A stretch of 64,000 nt of DNA from Phanerochaete sordida. Lineage: Eukaryota; Basidiomycota; Agaricomycetes; Polyporales; Phanerochaetaceae. Where the stretch lies: assembly GCA_019973155.2 (NCBI GenBank), contig BPQB01000084.1, positions 1-64,000 of the forward strand, in the 5' to 3' direction. Each line of letters opens with the position of its first letter. Position 1 is the stretch's first letter. The notes under the pieces were generated by a model. That model saw only the letters and a list, made by a program, of their open reading frames with translations, was not told where the DNA came from and did not search any database. Both the position numbers and the translations under genes were made by a program. This document shows, in pieces, positions 23,496-34,580 of the stretch.

Positions 23496-26213
23496 GGCGA
23501 GGAGTTGGCGACGAACTGGCGACGAATGGGATATTTACGCGTGCACTTCGGGAGATTTGCAAGGGAAACCTAGACCGAGACTGGAAGGAGCGACTGGGGG
23601 CAAGATGCCGAAACGGTTTGCACAGGAACGGCGCGTGCGACGACGCGGAGGAGAGAGAAGATGGGGAAGTGGGACATGGTCATCGCGCGAGCCTTTATAG
23701 TCGTCGGCACGAGGCCAGTCGATCGGGAGGGCGCAACCATTTCCGACACGGCGCCAGCCCAGGAAATCGCTGCTGATGCCGCTTGCTCTTCTGACAGCGC
23801 TTGCCCGCCGTGGCCCGCTCCGTCCAGCGAGTCTAGCTCGATGCAGACCGCGGCAGACACGCCTGGCGCGCGGCGGTGAGAAAGCAGGTGGGTTGTGCGC
23901 GGCTAGCGTGTGCGAGACCGCGGAGGAGGAGGTGGCAGCTTGCAGAGATGGCGAGCAAGCGGGGCAGGAGGAGCAAGAGCCGCCGGCGCGGGTGGCGGCC
24001 GCCGCCCGGGGCGCATCAGTCCGTGATGTGGCGCCTCCGTTTCAGGAAGTCTTCTGCGCATGTCCGGCGCTCTTCCCCGTCTCCTCCGCCCGCGACCACC
24101 CCGACGCTTTCCACGCGACATCGACCAGGAGCGGGCACGCCTCGTGTCAGGCACATCTCGCTGTCCCCCTGACCCTCAGACGCTCCGGCAAGGACAAGAC
24201 AGCCAGCCGACATGACGTACTTAGTTATGGGCTTGCCAGTTGGTGTCCAAGTGCTCGGCGGTACGTAAACACGCCTTGGAAGCTTCAGTGCTCACTCTAG
24301 CTTCCCTGGCTCCTTGTTTCAAACCGGCAGTGCTTGTGGGGCTTTGCATGTGCGTCGCACACGACGCTTTTGACGAATTATCCTCATATCAGGAAGGTCG
24401 TAGCTGCTGCGCGATGAGATCGCCCGCGCAATTGAGCTATGTTGGCACCCGCTGACTTACGCCCGGGCCATCGTCTTCCATGGGCGTCGATCGCAGGTGG
24501 TCGCATATGGCGATTTCGACATACCTCCGACTCGCACAAGGGTCCTTGTCACACTTACATGGGCTAAGCCAACAACGCTTGTCTTACCCCATGTACGCGT
24601 GACAAGGTATCCTATCCAGGCCTACATAACAGTTCCGCTCAGAAGGCCATTTCATCGTCCTATCGCTCATCATCTGTCTCTGTGACCTGCACCACCAGCG
24701 CATAAAATGCTATGTTGGGGCGAGCCACCGTCCCCTGAAGCGCGCCCGGGCGGCCAAGAGAAGTACGCATAACCCTCAAAATTAAAACAAGTGAGACATG
24801 GCGCGTCTGACGAGGGCGTGCAAGCGTTGTCTCTCTTTCAAACAGATCTTTCGAGGCGCATATCGATGGCGAACTTGACGCTTGATAAAGCGTAGACGCA
24901 GACTCCCGCGCGCTATTTATGCTCTGCGCGGCGAGGATGTGGGTCGCTCATTTTACATCTTCGGTGAGCTCACCTGCACTCTGATAATTCCAGCAAGGCT
25001 GGAAGGCAGCAGCTCAGGCGCGTGATCGTTTCGCGAGGCTTTCTAGGACACGCTCATAGCGATATCTGCGCAAATAAATCTGCTCGTACAGCTGCGGTCC
25101 CACGTGGCCTGGCCAAATTGCAACTATTCTGGTGGCCGGGCCTCAAGCCTCAGGCCTCAGGTTCTGCTGATGCATGCCCTCTGAGGCATTCTGCTGTCGA
25201 GCGGCATACTATCTGATCAGGCCTACTGAACATAATATTTATCCTTGTAGAAGCGGCCTCACTCCTCTACGAGAAAGTCTACACGTCTTTCGCCGGCGGT
25301 CCTGCGTCCATAGTTCGAAGCGTGCCGAAGTGACGCTAGCTTTGCTCTTGCTGGATTTTGTGCGCATTGCCATGAACGCCTCGTCACCAAGAGTACTACA
25401 GTCAAAGTCAGTACCATACATTACTTCAATAAAATTGTGGCGCAAGCCTCGGCATCTTGAGGTTAACACGAAGCAGTATCGGTGCTGAAGGAAGATTGGC
25501 AGGGAAGCATTTGAGCACGGGCAGCAGAAAGCTGGTAGTGTTTCGGGGACTGCCCGGGGCTGGCCGCCTTCGAACTCTCCTGCACTGCAGCTGACGCACG
25601 CAGTGCCGTACTCGACTCCGAACTCTGACTGTCAGGATGTCCACCGTGCACTGGTTTGGAGCGAGGCTGGTGGAGAAGATGGCCGTGTAGGTTCACGGGC
25701 CCTGACTAGGACGTGTCGAGATGGTTCCGTGGCTTCTGCGGCTCGGCCATGGCAAACTCTAGTGCAAGAAAGGCCACGAAAAGGCCGAACATGCAGCGTT
25801 GGACACGTCGCAGTGAGCGCAGTGCGTGCAGAGGACGAGACGGCCGCCGTGGGTGCTCGCCAGCGGGAAAAGAGCTCAGGGGCATCCCGAGCGTCGGGCC
25901 GACGAAATGCCAATCCGGGGCTGTTGCGCCGCTCGGCCGGACGAACGGTGCACGAATAGCACAACGAGATTTGGGCGGACTTTGAAATGCCAAGCAGCTT
26001 GTCTGGGACGTGGAAAGTCCCCGGCTTGGTCCTTCTCCTCGACGACGACGACAGCGGCGACAACCATGGCCTGCATCTGAGCCCCCACACTGTACACTCG
26101 TCCGCTATTATTTCTCCCCCACTATCCTTATTGCTGTGCATGTCCCCACCCCGTCCTAAGTACACCCCCGAGTCACTCCAGCGCCCACCCCGTCAATCCG
26201 AATCACCAGGAAC
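23496..26213. other. Long intergenic region, no gene supported
   Basis: About 2.7 kb. Open frames here are short, uneven in composition and carry no family motif or splice-linked continuation on either strand. The left part must contain the P450 promoter and the right part the C2H2 regulator promoter. I cannot exclude a non-coding RNA. Confidence 0.45.
23694..23699 (-). promoter_or_regulatory. TATA box candidate of the P450 gene
   Basis: TATAAA followed by GG on the coding strand, about 200 bp upstream of the P450 start codon. Confidence 0.35.
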
Positions 26214-27919
26214 ATGAGCGTGGTGCAGGTTCGTGCCTCCATCACGCCTGCCAGCACTCACGGACGCGCCGTGCTCAAGCGAGAATTGCCTGCAGAGCGA
26301 GAACCCGGCTGTTGCTAGCCTGCTCAGCCTGTCCATGGCGGCCGCCGAGGCTGCTCCGATCCCAGTCCCGCAGACTCCCGCCAGCACGGCGCTGTCACTC
26401 CCCAGCAGCGACAGCTATACGGGCAGCAGCCATGCCGGCCCCGGGAGCTTCGGCAGCAATGGGCACAGCACGACGACGAGCAAGGTCCACAGCGCGATGA
26501 AGCACCGCCGGCTGTCCTCCACCGGGCAGAGCAAGCGCAGGATGAGCGAGGCTCGCGAGGCGGCGAGCAGGCCTTCGTGCGTAGACTCGCTTTCTGCTCT
26601 GCGCCAGAGTGCGCGGGGCGCAGGCAGGCCCGGCTCATGCTTTGTGTTGCAGGCCGCAGACCTTGCAGTCAGCCTCGGCTGCTCTGAACGCGCTTGCGAC
26701 CCTCTCGCTCGGCTCGCCCCCTCCCCAGGCCGCACCACAGACCTCGACCTCCTTTGCATCGGCCGTCGGTGTCATCCATCTGGAGGCTGCGTCTGGCCTG
26801 CCCGAGCATGCCATCAAGCAGGAAGAGGAGGAGCAGCCCACGAGCATATCGCCCGCGCCTTCTGGCGAGTTGAGCGGTGGTGGCATATCCATCAAGAATG
26901 GCAAGAAACGGGGCACTATCTTCAAGTGTGAGAGCTGTTCTAAGGTGCGCGACCTTTCCGCCGAGCTTGTGCAGATCCTCATTCGGCCTGTCGTGATTTC
27001 TAGGTGTATCGTCACCCCTCCTGCCTCATTAAGCACCGCTGGGAACATTCTCCGCACTGGCGCGAAGCGTCTAAGCTTATGCTGAGCAAGCATCAACAAG
27101 TTCAGCTTCTCGAGGTGCGTCTTCAGCCCAGAGTCAAAAAGTCTATCGCTCAACCGCAGGTCAATGTAGGCCGCGGCGATTTTGTCTCACATGTCCCCAT
27201 CGAAGACAAATGGTCAATCTCTTCCGGAAGATCGTTCCCTCTGGCCATCTTTCCTCTCTAACGGTTTGCTCCCGCCTCCGACCACGGCAAACGGAGTTCA
27301 GCCTGCGCTTCTTCCCGGCGGCGTTCCGTCCTCTCTGGACTCCCACCCTTCGCGCATGTCCAGTTCGGTGCCGGCACACTCTGCGCTATCCATGTCGCGG
27401 CCGGGCTCGACGGGTCCGCGCATGCACGACTACTCTATACCCACCTCCAGCGGCATCACACACGTCCGTCCTGGCGTCGTCGGCGTCTCCACGGGCTCGT
27501 CGCCCGCGCCGGGGACGCCGTCGTCGACCGGCCCGGCGCCGATACCCGTCAAGATGGACACCTACCGCGAGCCCCGCGCGCTGTCGGTGTCCTCGGACAC
27601 CTGGAACTCGTCCCCGGTCTCGTCCGCGTACGGCCAGTCGTACGCGTCCGCGGGCAGCTGGTCGCTCCCGCGCTCGTCGCTGCGCTCGCGCTCGACCTCG
27701 GCGCCGAAGACGGACGAGGACGAGGGCTTCATCGAGGTCGACATCGAGGGCGACGACGCGTTCGCGGGCCAGCGCTACGGCTTCGTGAGCCGCGGGCGCA
27801 CGAGCGCGGAGCGCGGCGCGGCGGGCCTCAAGGACGACGGCGACGGCGCCGCGCTGCTCGGCCTCCGCGGCGAGAGGATCGAGGAGGAGTGGGACGGGGA
27901 AATGGAAATGGAAATGTAG
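26214..27919 (+). CDS. C2H2 zinc-finger transcription regulator (single finger)
   Basis: Predicted 482-aa nuclear protein. Exons: 26214-26228, 26296-26576, 26653-26944, 27004-27114, 27170-27919. One classical finger is split by an intron: Cys-191, Cys-194, His-207, His-211 (C-x2-C-x12-H-x3-H). It continues directly into a conserved helical block, WREASKLMLSKHQQVQLLE, then AAAILSHMSPS. The rest is low-complexity: Ser/Pro-rich and basic N-terminal part (KRRMSEAREA), and a long Ser/Pro/Gly-rich C-terminal part ending in an acidic stretch. A lone finger with an attached conserved helix suggests a distinct fungal family. DNA target unknown. The first exon has just five codons, so the start is the least certain part. 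Confidence 0.8.
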
Positions 27920-29076
27920 CTTGTGTAACACTAGGGTCTGGAATATCGGAAGTGTAAGTACTATAGTCGTATTCACGGAACAGGATGGACTGGGTCTTTG
28001 GTATATATATGTTGTTACCCGGATGGTGAGTGCGCAGGACACGCCGGCGGCGCCGTCGTCGAAGTGAAGCAGCCCTATACTCGATCTACGTGGGAACCTG
28101 TGCTCGATGAGTTGACACTCAGTCCTCAACCATGCACTTGGCCCTTGCCCTTAGAGACGGCTACGCCCATGAACACGATGCAAGACCCTCGAGCACTCCC
28201 AGCAAGGCCGACTGCGTGCAGCGCGGCGCGCGCCGACGCCACATTCGCCGTCGGCTCCGCGCGCGGCGTGGTTTCCGGCCCCGCGGGTGCGCCACCACGC
28301 CCGAGGCGTCCGTGGCGCGGCGCGAGTTTGGGCGGGGCGGCTCTGTCGGAGCGTGCTGGTGGGCAGAGGACGAGCAGGGTGGACCGTGGGCCGATGGTGC
28401 AGGCGTGAAGAGGATAAGCGAAGGAAAAGAATAGCTTGGGGTGATTGATTGCATTAATATTGCAAAGCGAGGTGCTGTCTGCCGCGTCTGATCCAGGACG
28501 GCGTCCAGCCTGCTCTCATAGGTCGAATGACACCGCGCACATTGAGCTGCGTGCGGGGACAATATGTATCTGGCCAGCACCGCAGAATGATCCATCTGGG
28601 AACGAAGTGACGCATGCAAACGATCTATCGAACGTTCTGGCGGCGCCACCAAGGCGTCCAAGTTGTTACAGCCGTAGTACGTCCATCGTGCAAGCGACTC
28701 AGATTCTAAACCAGTGTGGCGCGGATGTATATCGCGGGCACAGCCAACACCCATTGGATAGAGCAACAGAATGCGACAGTCATCGGCCAAAATCAGCCAT
28801 CATTGGGCATACGAGTGCAGCAACTCTGACATTCGGACCGAGGTCACTGCAGCGTGCGAACGGATGAGAGCCTATGACACAGCACCTGAGCTAGTCCACT
28901 CATCACACGCTTCTCTTCCCAGGCTATTCAGGCTCGCCTATGGCGTACGGGCTGTTAGCACAGCGTCATCAAGCACCTTCTCACGCCGCGCACAGACACA
29001 ATTGCAGGCTGACTTCTCCCATTATGCGATCCAGGCTTGTTGTACATCCCCAGGCGGGTACCCCGCGCGGCGCGGC
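27920..29076. other. Intergenic between convergent genes
   Basis: About 1.16 kb. The open frames here follow local GC content rather than any family. No supported feature. Confidence 0.45.
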
Positions 29077-29713
29077 TCAGAGGAACTCGTGCTCTGGGAT
29101 CGCGGCGGTGTTCACGTCGGGCACGTCGTCGGTGAACCAGCGCTCCGCGTCCGCGATCTTCTTGTCGTTGCCCGACATCTGGCGCTTCTCCATGATGCCG
29201 TCCTGGTTGAACGTCCAGTCCTGCACGCGCGGCGGTCAGCGTTCCGCACGCGCACGCCGCACAGCGCGAGCACGCACCTCGAGGCCGTACGTGCGCCACC
29301 ACTGCTTCGTGCCGTCCGCGGCGTCCTCGTACCACTCGTACCAGAACTGCATGGGGCGGGTCAGCGGCGCGCGCGGCGCGAGGAGGGGCAGGGCGCACCG
29401 TGACCGCGATCTTGTTGTCCGTGAACGCGAAGAGCTCCTTGCGCAGGCGGTAGCCCTTCTCCTTCTGCCACTTCTTCGTGAGGAACTGCACGATCTGCTC
29501 GCGGCCGACCGGGAACTGGTCGCGGTTGCGCCAGCGGCAGTCGGGCTGCAAGGCGCGGCGTGAGCACGCGGGCTGCAGAGCCGGGCAGGGCAGGCGACGT
29601 ACGGTGTACGCGAGCGCGACGCGCGCCGCGTCCTGCGTGTTCCAGAGGTCCTGCGCGACCTTGACCTTCCTGTTGGCGGTCTCGAACGTGAAAGGGGGGA
29701 CGAGGCCGGACAT
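29077..29713 (-). CDS. DUF1348 protein, NTF2-like fold
   Basis: Predicted 156-aa cytosolic protein of the DUF1348 (SnoaL/NTF2-like) family; function unknown in all kingdoms. Exons: 29603-29713, 29399-29545, 29278-29346, 29077-29220. Characteristic strings are PPFTFETANRKVKVAQDLWN near the start, the WRNRD motif, FLTKKWQKEKGYRLRKELFA in the middle and MEKRQMSGND near the end. Length and order match bacterial members, so the family may have come from bacteria long ago; the introns here show it is fully adapted. A TATA box lies 83 bp upstream. Confidence 0.92.
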
Positions 29714-29795
29714 GGTGCTTGGCGTGTGGTGGTGGAGGTGGGGGTGGTGGTTTGAGAGCAGTGTGCTGGGGACGCCGAATGGGCACCCGGCGAGC

Positions 29796-29801
29796 TTTAT
29801 A
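29796..29801 (-). promoter_or_regulatory. TATA box of the DUF1348 gene
   Basis: TATAAA on the coding strand, 83 bp upstream of the start codon. Confidence 0.5.
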
Positions 29802-31500
29802 CGTCGAGGCGGGGGCGAACCCTATGCGGACTCGGCGGAGCGGTCGAGAAGCTGACGGCGGAGAGGAGGTGTTGACACGCCCTACGCCCCTGCGCGAGGC
29901 CAGCGTGAGGGGCCCGACGCTAAGAATACGCTGGATCTGGACGCTGAAACGGCATCTTGCACGGGATCCTGGGCGCGAGCCCGCGGGGCGGATGCAGAGC
30001 CAGGACGAGCGGCCGCAAAAGGAAAGAGGGCGCCTGCCGTGCTCACGTGCGCCTCCCGCTGCTGACTGGCGTGCACGGCGCTGCTGACGGACGCGACATT
30101 GCCTGCGCCCTCGGCGACCGCGAGCGACACAGCAGCTCGCCGATGCTGCACGGCACAGCGAGCGTCGCTCGAGAGGCCCTCGCGGGCAGACGCGCGGGGC
30201 ACGCGACGCACGCGGGGTGTCTCACGCGCAGTGGCCGTCCTGGGCCCGCCGCTCTGCCGCACGTCGCGTGTGCGTCGCGCGCGGCCGCCGGAAGAGCATG
30301 CGCCGGGAAACTGGAATCAACGCGACGATGGCGATCGGCGTGGTGATCGATGTGTTCACATGGCGGCGACGGCGAGTCCTGCCTCGATCCACCACCGCAT
30401 GCAGCACGCAGCGTCGCGGGCGCGCGCGCGGCGCCTGTGCCTGTGCGGGCGCGCTTGGTCAGCGGGGCCCGGCGATGCGACGCCTGACCGGGCTGCCTGC
30501 GATGGGCGGGTACGCACCACGTAATCTCCTGCGAGGCTCTCCCTTGTCTGCCCACCGAGGACGCGTCACGCGAAGCCGGCGCCAGGCCGGCTGTAGAATG
30601 TCGCGCGTGCGGGCTCCAGGGGCAGCGTGCGGGCGCGGGCAAACACCGCAACGCGGACGGCACGCACAGCACGCGCGGAAATGACAGCGGTCCGACCGCA
30701 CACGGCTCCCGGCGAGGCTTTTGCGACGGGCGCACCGGCCGTGTTCAAGCGGTAGTGCCTTTGTGGCGTTTGATCTCGGGCGGGAGGAGTGGGTAAGCTG
30801 TCGTGTGCGCGCGCAGGCTCGCGTTTCGGTGACTTCATGGCACCCTTAACGATGATGCGGCGGCCAGACGAGTCAGAACGGTGCGCTGTGCACAGTGCGC
30901 GGAGTGCTCCTGCACCGCCGCGTCACCACGCTCGCCGCTGCTGACCAAAACGCTGTGGCGACCCTCTCGGACTGCAGCCGGATCTGCCTCATCCTGAACG
31001 CGTTGCCTAAAAAGGCTAGGCGCCTGCCGAAAGCGTCGATCAGGTCAGAGGCCCCCGCCCTGCTAGTCAAAGACGCTTTGACGCGGACGCTGCCCCCTTT
31101 TGTCACCGCCAGTGCGCGGCCAGGGCGAGCGATGACGACCTCGCCGCCGTCGCGGGCGAGCCTCGCGCATGACTAAGCCCCTGACCCTCGCGCGACGACA
31201 TCAGCGCCCGTGCATGGGCTCGCACCCGACACGACCGTCGCATTGCCTGGGAACGACGCGCCCGCCTGTGGCACGCCCCACGCCTGCAGCCTAATCTTCG
31301 TCGCGCGAGCGCGCCCACCGCGCGTTTAGTCAACGGCGATGCCCAGGGCTCGTGAAAATGCCCTCAGCAGCCCACACACGGCCGCTTACCGCGTCGGCGG
31401 TGCCGCAGGGCAGAACGCTCCTCGCGCTGCCTGACAAACTTCCTTGTTTATCCGCCCAGTATGGCGCGTCGCCCGGCCGCAGGAGGCCCGGCGCGCGGTT

Positions 31501-31506
31501 TATAAA
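31501..31506 (+). promoter_or_regulatory. TATA box of the Zn2Cys6 regulator gene
   Basis: TATAAA starts 83 bp upstream of the ATG at 31584. Confidence 0.5.
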
Positions 31507-31583
31507 CGTACGTCGCCCCGCCGCAGAGTGGGCCACATCCACACAGCGACACATACCCAGATACCGCGCACGCACTCATACCC

Positions 31584-33636
31584 ATGTCCTCTCCCCAGCA
31601 GCCGAGCCCGCCACCGTCTGCGCTGTCCGCGACCTCCCTCGCACGGTGCGCCTCGGCAATTTTGGCCGTTCGACCGTCCCCGCTAACGTTGATCGGCACA
31701 GGGGCACCGCGTGCTTACCCTGTCGCAGACGCAAAATGGTCCGCTAAATTAGCGTCGGTCGTGTGCCGTTACTGACAGCTCCACCCAGCGATGCGACGGA
31801 GGGAAGCCCGTCTGCGGGCCTTGCGTCGCCAAGGACCGCCAGGAAGACTGCGAATACACCGGCGACATCCAAGGCTTGACCCGGACCCAGCTGCTCGAGG
31901 AAAATATTTCTCTCCTGGAGGCACGCATACGCGACCTCGAAAACCCATCAGAGGCGTCTTCGATCAAGCTGCGCGACGCACCGGGCACCAGCAACGCGCC
32001 TGTCGCCCTCACTGCTCCGGGCCCATCTAGTGAGCCACTGCCTCGACCGCAGGGCCATCACTTGCTGACCGCTCCGTAAGACATTGCACACTCCGAGCGT
32101 GTCGCTGGTCCGTCCGCAGCCCGTCCGCAGGCAGGCCCTCCGGAACCGACCATGCAGGACGTGCAGAATTTGTAGGCCGAGTATTTCACCTGATGGCGCG
32201 GAGCGCTCATATGATTTACCAGGCTGAACGCCTTCATACCCCACGCGACCCGTCTCGGATTCTTCCTGCACGTCCCGCGCTTCGTCCAGGCGGCGTCGCT
32301 GCCCCCGGGGGCCCGCGACCCGCTCGTCGAGCCGCTGTTGACCGCCGTGTGCCTCTGGGGCAGCCGCCTCGCGCGCGGCACGCCGCTCGCCGCGTTCGAG
32401 GACACGCTCCTCGCGCAGGCCGTCCAGGGCGTCTCCGCCGCGCTCTTCCTTGCGTCCGCCGGCGAGCGTGGGCACGCGCTCCTCGGCGCCGTGCAGGCCG
32501 AGGTCCTCCTCGCCCACTACTTCTTCGCGCTCGGCCGCTTCCTCGAGGGCCGCTACCACGGCGGCGCCGCCGCGTCGCTCGCGCTCACCTGCCGCCTGCA
32601 CGCGCTGGGCCCGCCCGCGCCCCCCGGCCCCGGCGCGGGGCCCGCGCCCGGGCAGGCGCTCCCCGCGCCGCGCGACGCCGTCGAGCACGGCGAGCGCGTC
32701 GACGCGTTCTGGACGGTGTACGTGCTCGACCAGTGCTGGAGCGGCGCGCTCGGCGCCGCGCCCGCGCTCGCGCCCGGCGGCGCCGCGCACCGCATCGCGA
32801 CGTTGTGGCCGCTCGCGCCGGCGCAGTACGCGCAGGGCGTGCGCGCGCCGCACACCGGCGTGCCCGCCGTCGCGCAGTTCCTCGCGGGCCACGCGCCGGG
32901 CGACCTCGAGCACCTCGCGCCGCTCGCGCTGCGCGCGCAGGCCGCGACGCTCTTCGCGCAGGCGTCCGCGCTTGCCGCGCGGTATTCCGACGGTGCGTGC
33001 TACCCTGTCTGTTCTGCGCGCCGCGCGCCGCGCTGACCCGCGCGGCAGACATGCCGGACAAGCCGGTGTTCTGGCACGAGTTCGCCGCGCTCGACGGGCT
33101 CGTGCGCGGCTTTGTGGAGCGGTTCCCGCAGGTCCCGCCCGCGCTGCAGGGCGACGCGCTCGAGCGCCTCGTCGCGCGCACGGTCGCGCACGGCGCGGTC
33201 ATCCAGCTGCACATCCGCTTCGCGAAGGAGCAGGCGGGCTCGCACGACGCGTGCCTCGCGGCCGCGAACGCCGTGCTCGCGGGCGTGCAGGGCGTCGGGC
33301 CGCAGCTGGGGTACATCGACCCGATCATGGCGGTACGTCGCGCGACCCCGGACACTCGTGCCAAGCGCTGACGCGCCCCCAGATACTGCTGTCCTCCGTC
33401 TGCCAGGTCTTCCTCGGCGAGCTCAAGGCGTTCGGCGCCGTGTACGACGAGGCGTACGTCGCGGGCATCCGCGCGTCGCTCGACCGCGTCGTGCGCATCA
33501 TGGAGAGCCTGGGCGACGTCTGCCCGCTGATGGGTTGGTGCTCCTCCTTCTACCGCAAGGTAGGCCGCGACTCATGCCTGCTCGTGCCACAGCGATCCAG
33601 GTCAGACAGGTCAGAGAGGCCCAGGCCGTCTCCTAG
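31584..33636 (+). CDS. Zn2Cys6 fungal transcription factor
   Basis: Predicted 565-aa nuclear regulator. Exons: 31584-31645, 31702-31738, 31789-32029, 32081-32171, 32223-32992, 33049-33332, 33383-33559, 33601-33636. The binuclear zinc cluster uses Cys-25, 28, 35, 42, 45 and 54 (C-x2-C-x6-C-x6-C-x2-C-x8-C) and is followed by a coiled-coil dimer element (LTRTQLLEENISLLEARIRD). The large middle part, very rich in Ala, has the helical pattern of the fungal-specific regulatory domain (GFFLHVPRFVQ, LLAHYFFALGRFLEGRYHG). The final 41-bp intron is weak; without it the frame reads on to 33667 and the protein has 589 residues. Targets unknown. Confidence 0.82.
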
Positions 33637-33813
33637 GTCCTTTCCTGCCTGGGCGCCGATGTATTAGAGCGGGGCAGACATTCAACTGGTTGCTCCAGTG
33701 GCCGTATGGCATGTCGAGGTTAATGTCGAGGTTAAGGATGCTTGAGCAGCCATGATGCTTCGCTTATATAGACGGTTCTTAGTTACGTTATAAGTCGCAA
33801 GACTTTAATATTA

Positions 33814-34086
33814 TTATATGGTTATTAATCCTGCGGCAAGCTCGACGTTGGCTGTGCTGAGCGCCGCGGCGCCGGCGTGCGTGCGCGCGTGCGCGAGGAT
33901 GGCGGGGTCGAGGCCCGTGATGGCGCTGCCGGCGACATAGTTCGCAAAGTCAACGGTGATGATGCCCGGGCCGCAGCCCACGTCGAGCAGCTTCAGGCCG
34001 GGCCTGAGGTGCGGGATAAGATAGGCCCCCGAGTTGGCGACTGTGCGCCTCTTGTGGGATCGCAAAATAGACTCGTGCGAGCTCAT
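33814..34086 (-). pseudogene. Truncated SAM-dependent methyltransferase fragment
   Basis: A 90-codon frame holds only the start of a class I methyltransferase: SHESILRSHKRRTVANSGAY, then motif I LLDVGCGPG, then motif II region TGLDPAI. Complete relatives have about 270-280 residues. Similarity ends abruptly (VELAAGLITI, stop) at an AT-rich stretch around 33760-33835, with no continuation in any frame downstream. Catalytic-fold strands 4-7 are missing, so it cannot be a working enzyme. It reads best as a decayed or transposed 5' fragment. Confidence 0.75.
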
Positions 34087-34580
34087 GCGTCGCCATTGGT
34101 GGGAAGACTTGTGTGCAGGGCTGGGCAGCAGTGGTAATGGAACCTATGTCAGGACGTTATATTCACGACCGTCATTTGGGGCTGAGCGCCGCGAAGATAA
34201 CGAACAGCCTGGTTAGAGCTGCACACACTGGTCTGATCCCCAAAAATCATTTTGCACACTTGTACGGGTACTTATCAAGCTTCAAAGTTGGCCTGCCTTC
34301 CCATGAGAAGGAACGACAAAACGGCACATGCTCTCACCGACTCCCAATCTCAGACCGGCCTCGCCACCTAACCTAACCTTGACGGCCGCAGTAGCAGCCC
34401 AAGCTCAAGACCAGCGTACGAGGCTCTGTCAAACGTGCGAAGCAGCGCTCGCCGTTCCCAAGATGTTACGGCAAGTATCGTACATGCATTCTACAAGGTT
34501 GTACACGTTTGCTTTCAGGGCACGGTGCCTGTTGTTCTAGATTCCGTCTGCTTCGTCATGCGTGCGCGCGCGGGGGAAGC
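34087..34580. other. Intergenic between the methyltransferase relic and the GH15 gene
   Basis: About 490 bp. No continuation of the methyltransferase and no other gene signal; it includes the 3' untranslated region of the GH15 gene. Confidence 0.45.

Larger units (their letters stand above)
29714..31583. other. GC-rich intergenic region
   Basis: About 1.9 kb, strongly GC-rich, which makes many long spurious open frames on both strands. None shows a domain, membrane pattern or splice continuity. It holds the divergent promoters of the DUF1348 and Zn2Cys6 genes. Confidence 0.45.

Noticed and set aside
32193..33667. Two very long alternative-frame ORFs (392 and 405 codons) overlapping the Zn2Cys6 gene
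   Set aside because: They are Arg/Ala-rich shadows caused by the high GC of the real exon 5-6 frame, with no domain.
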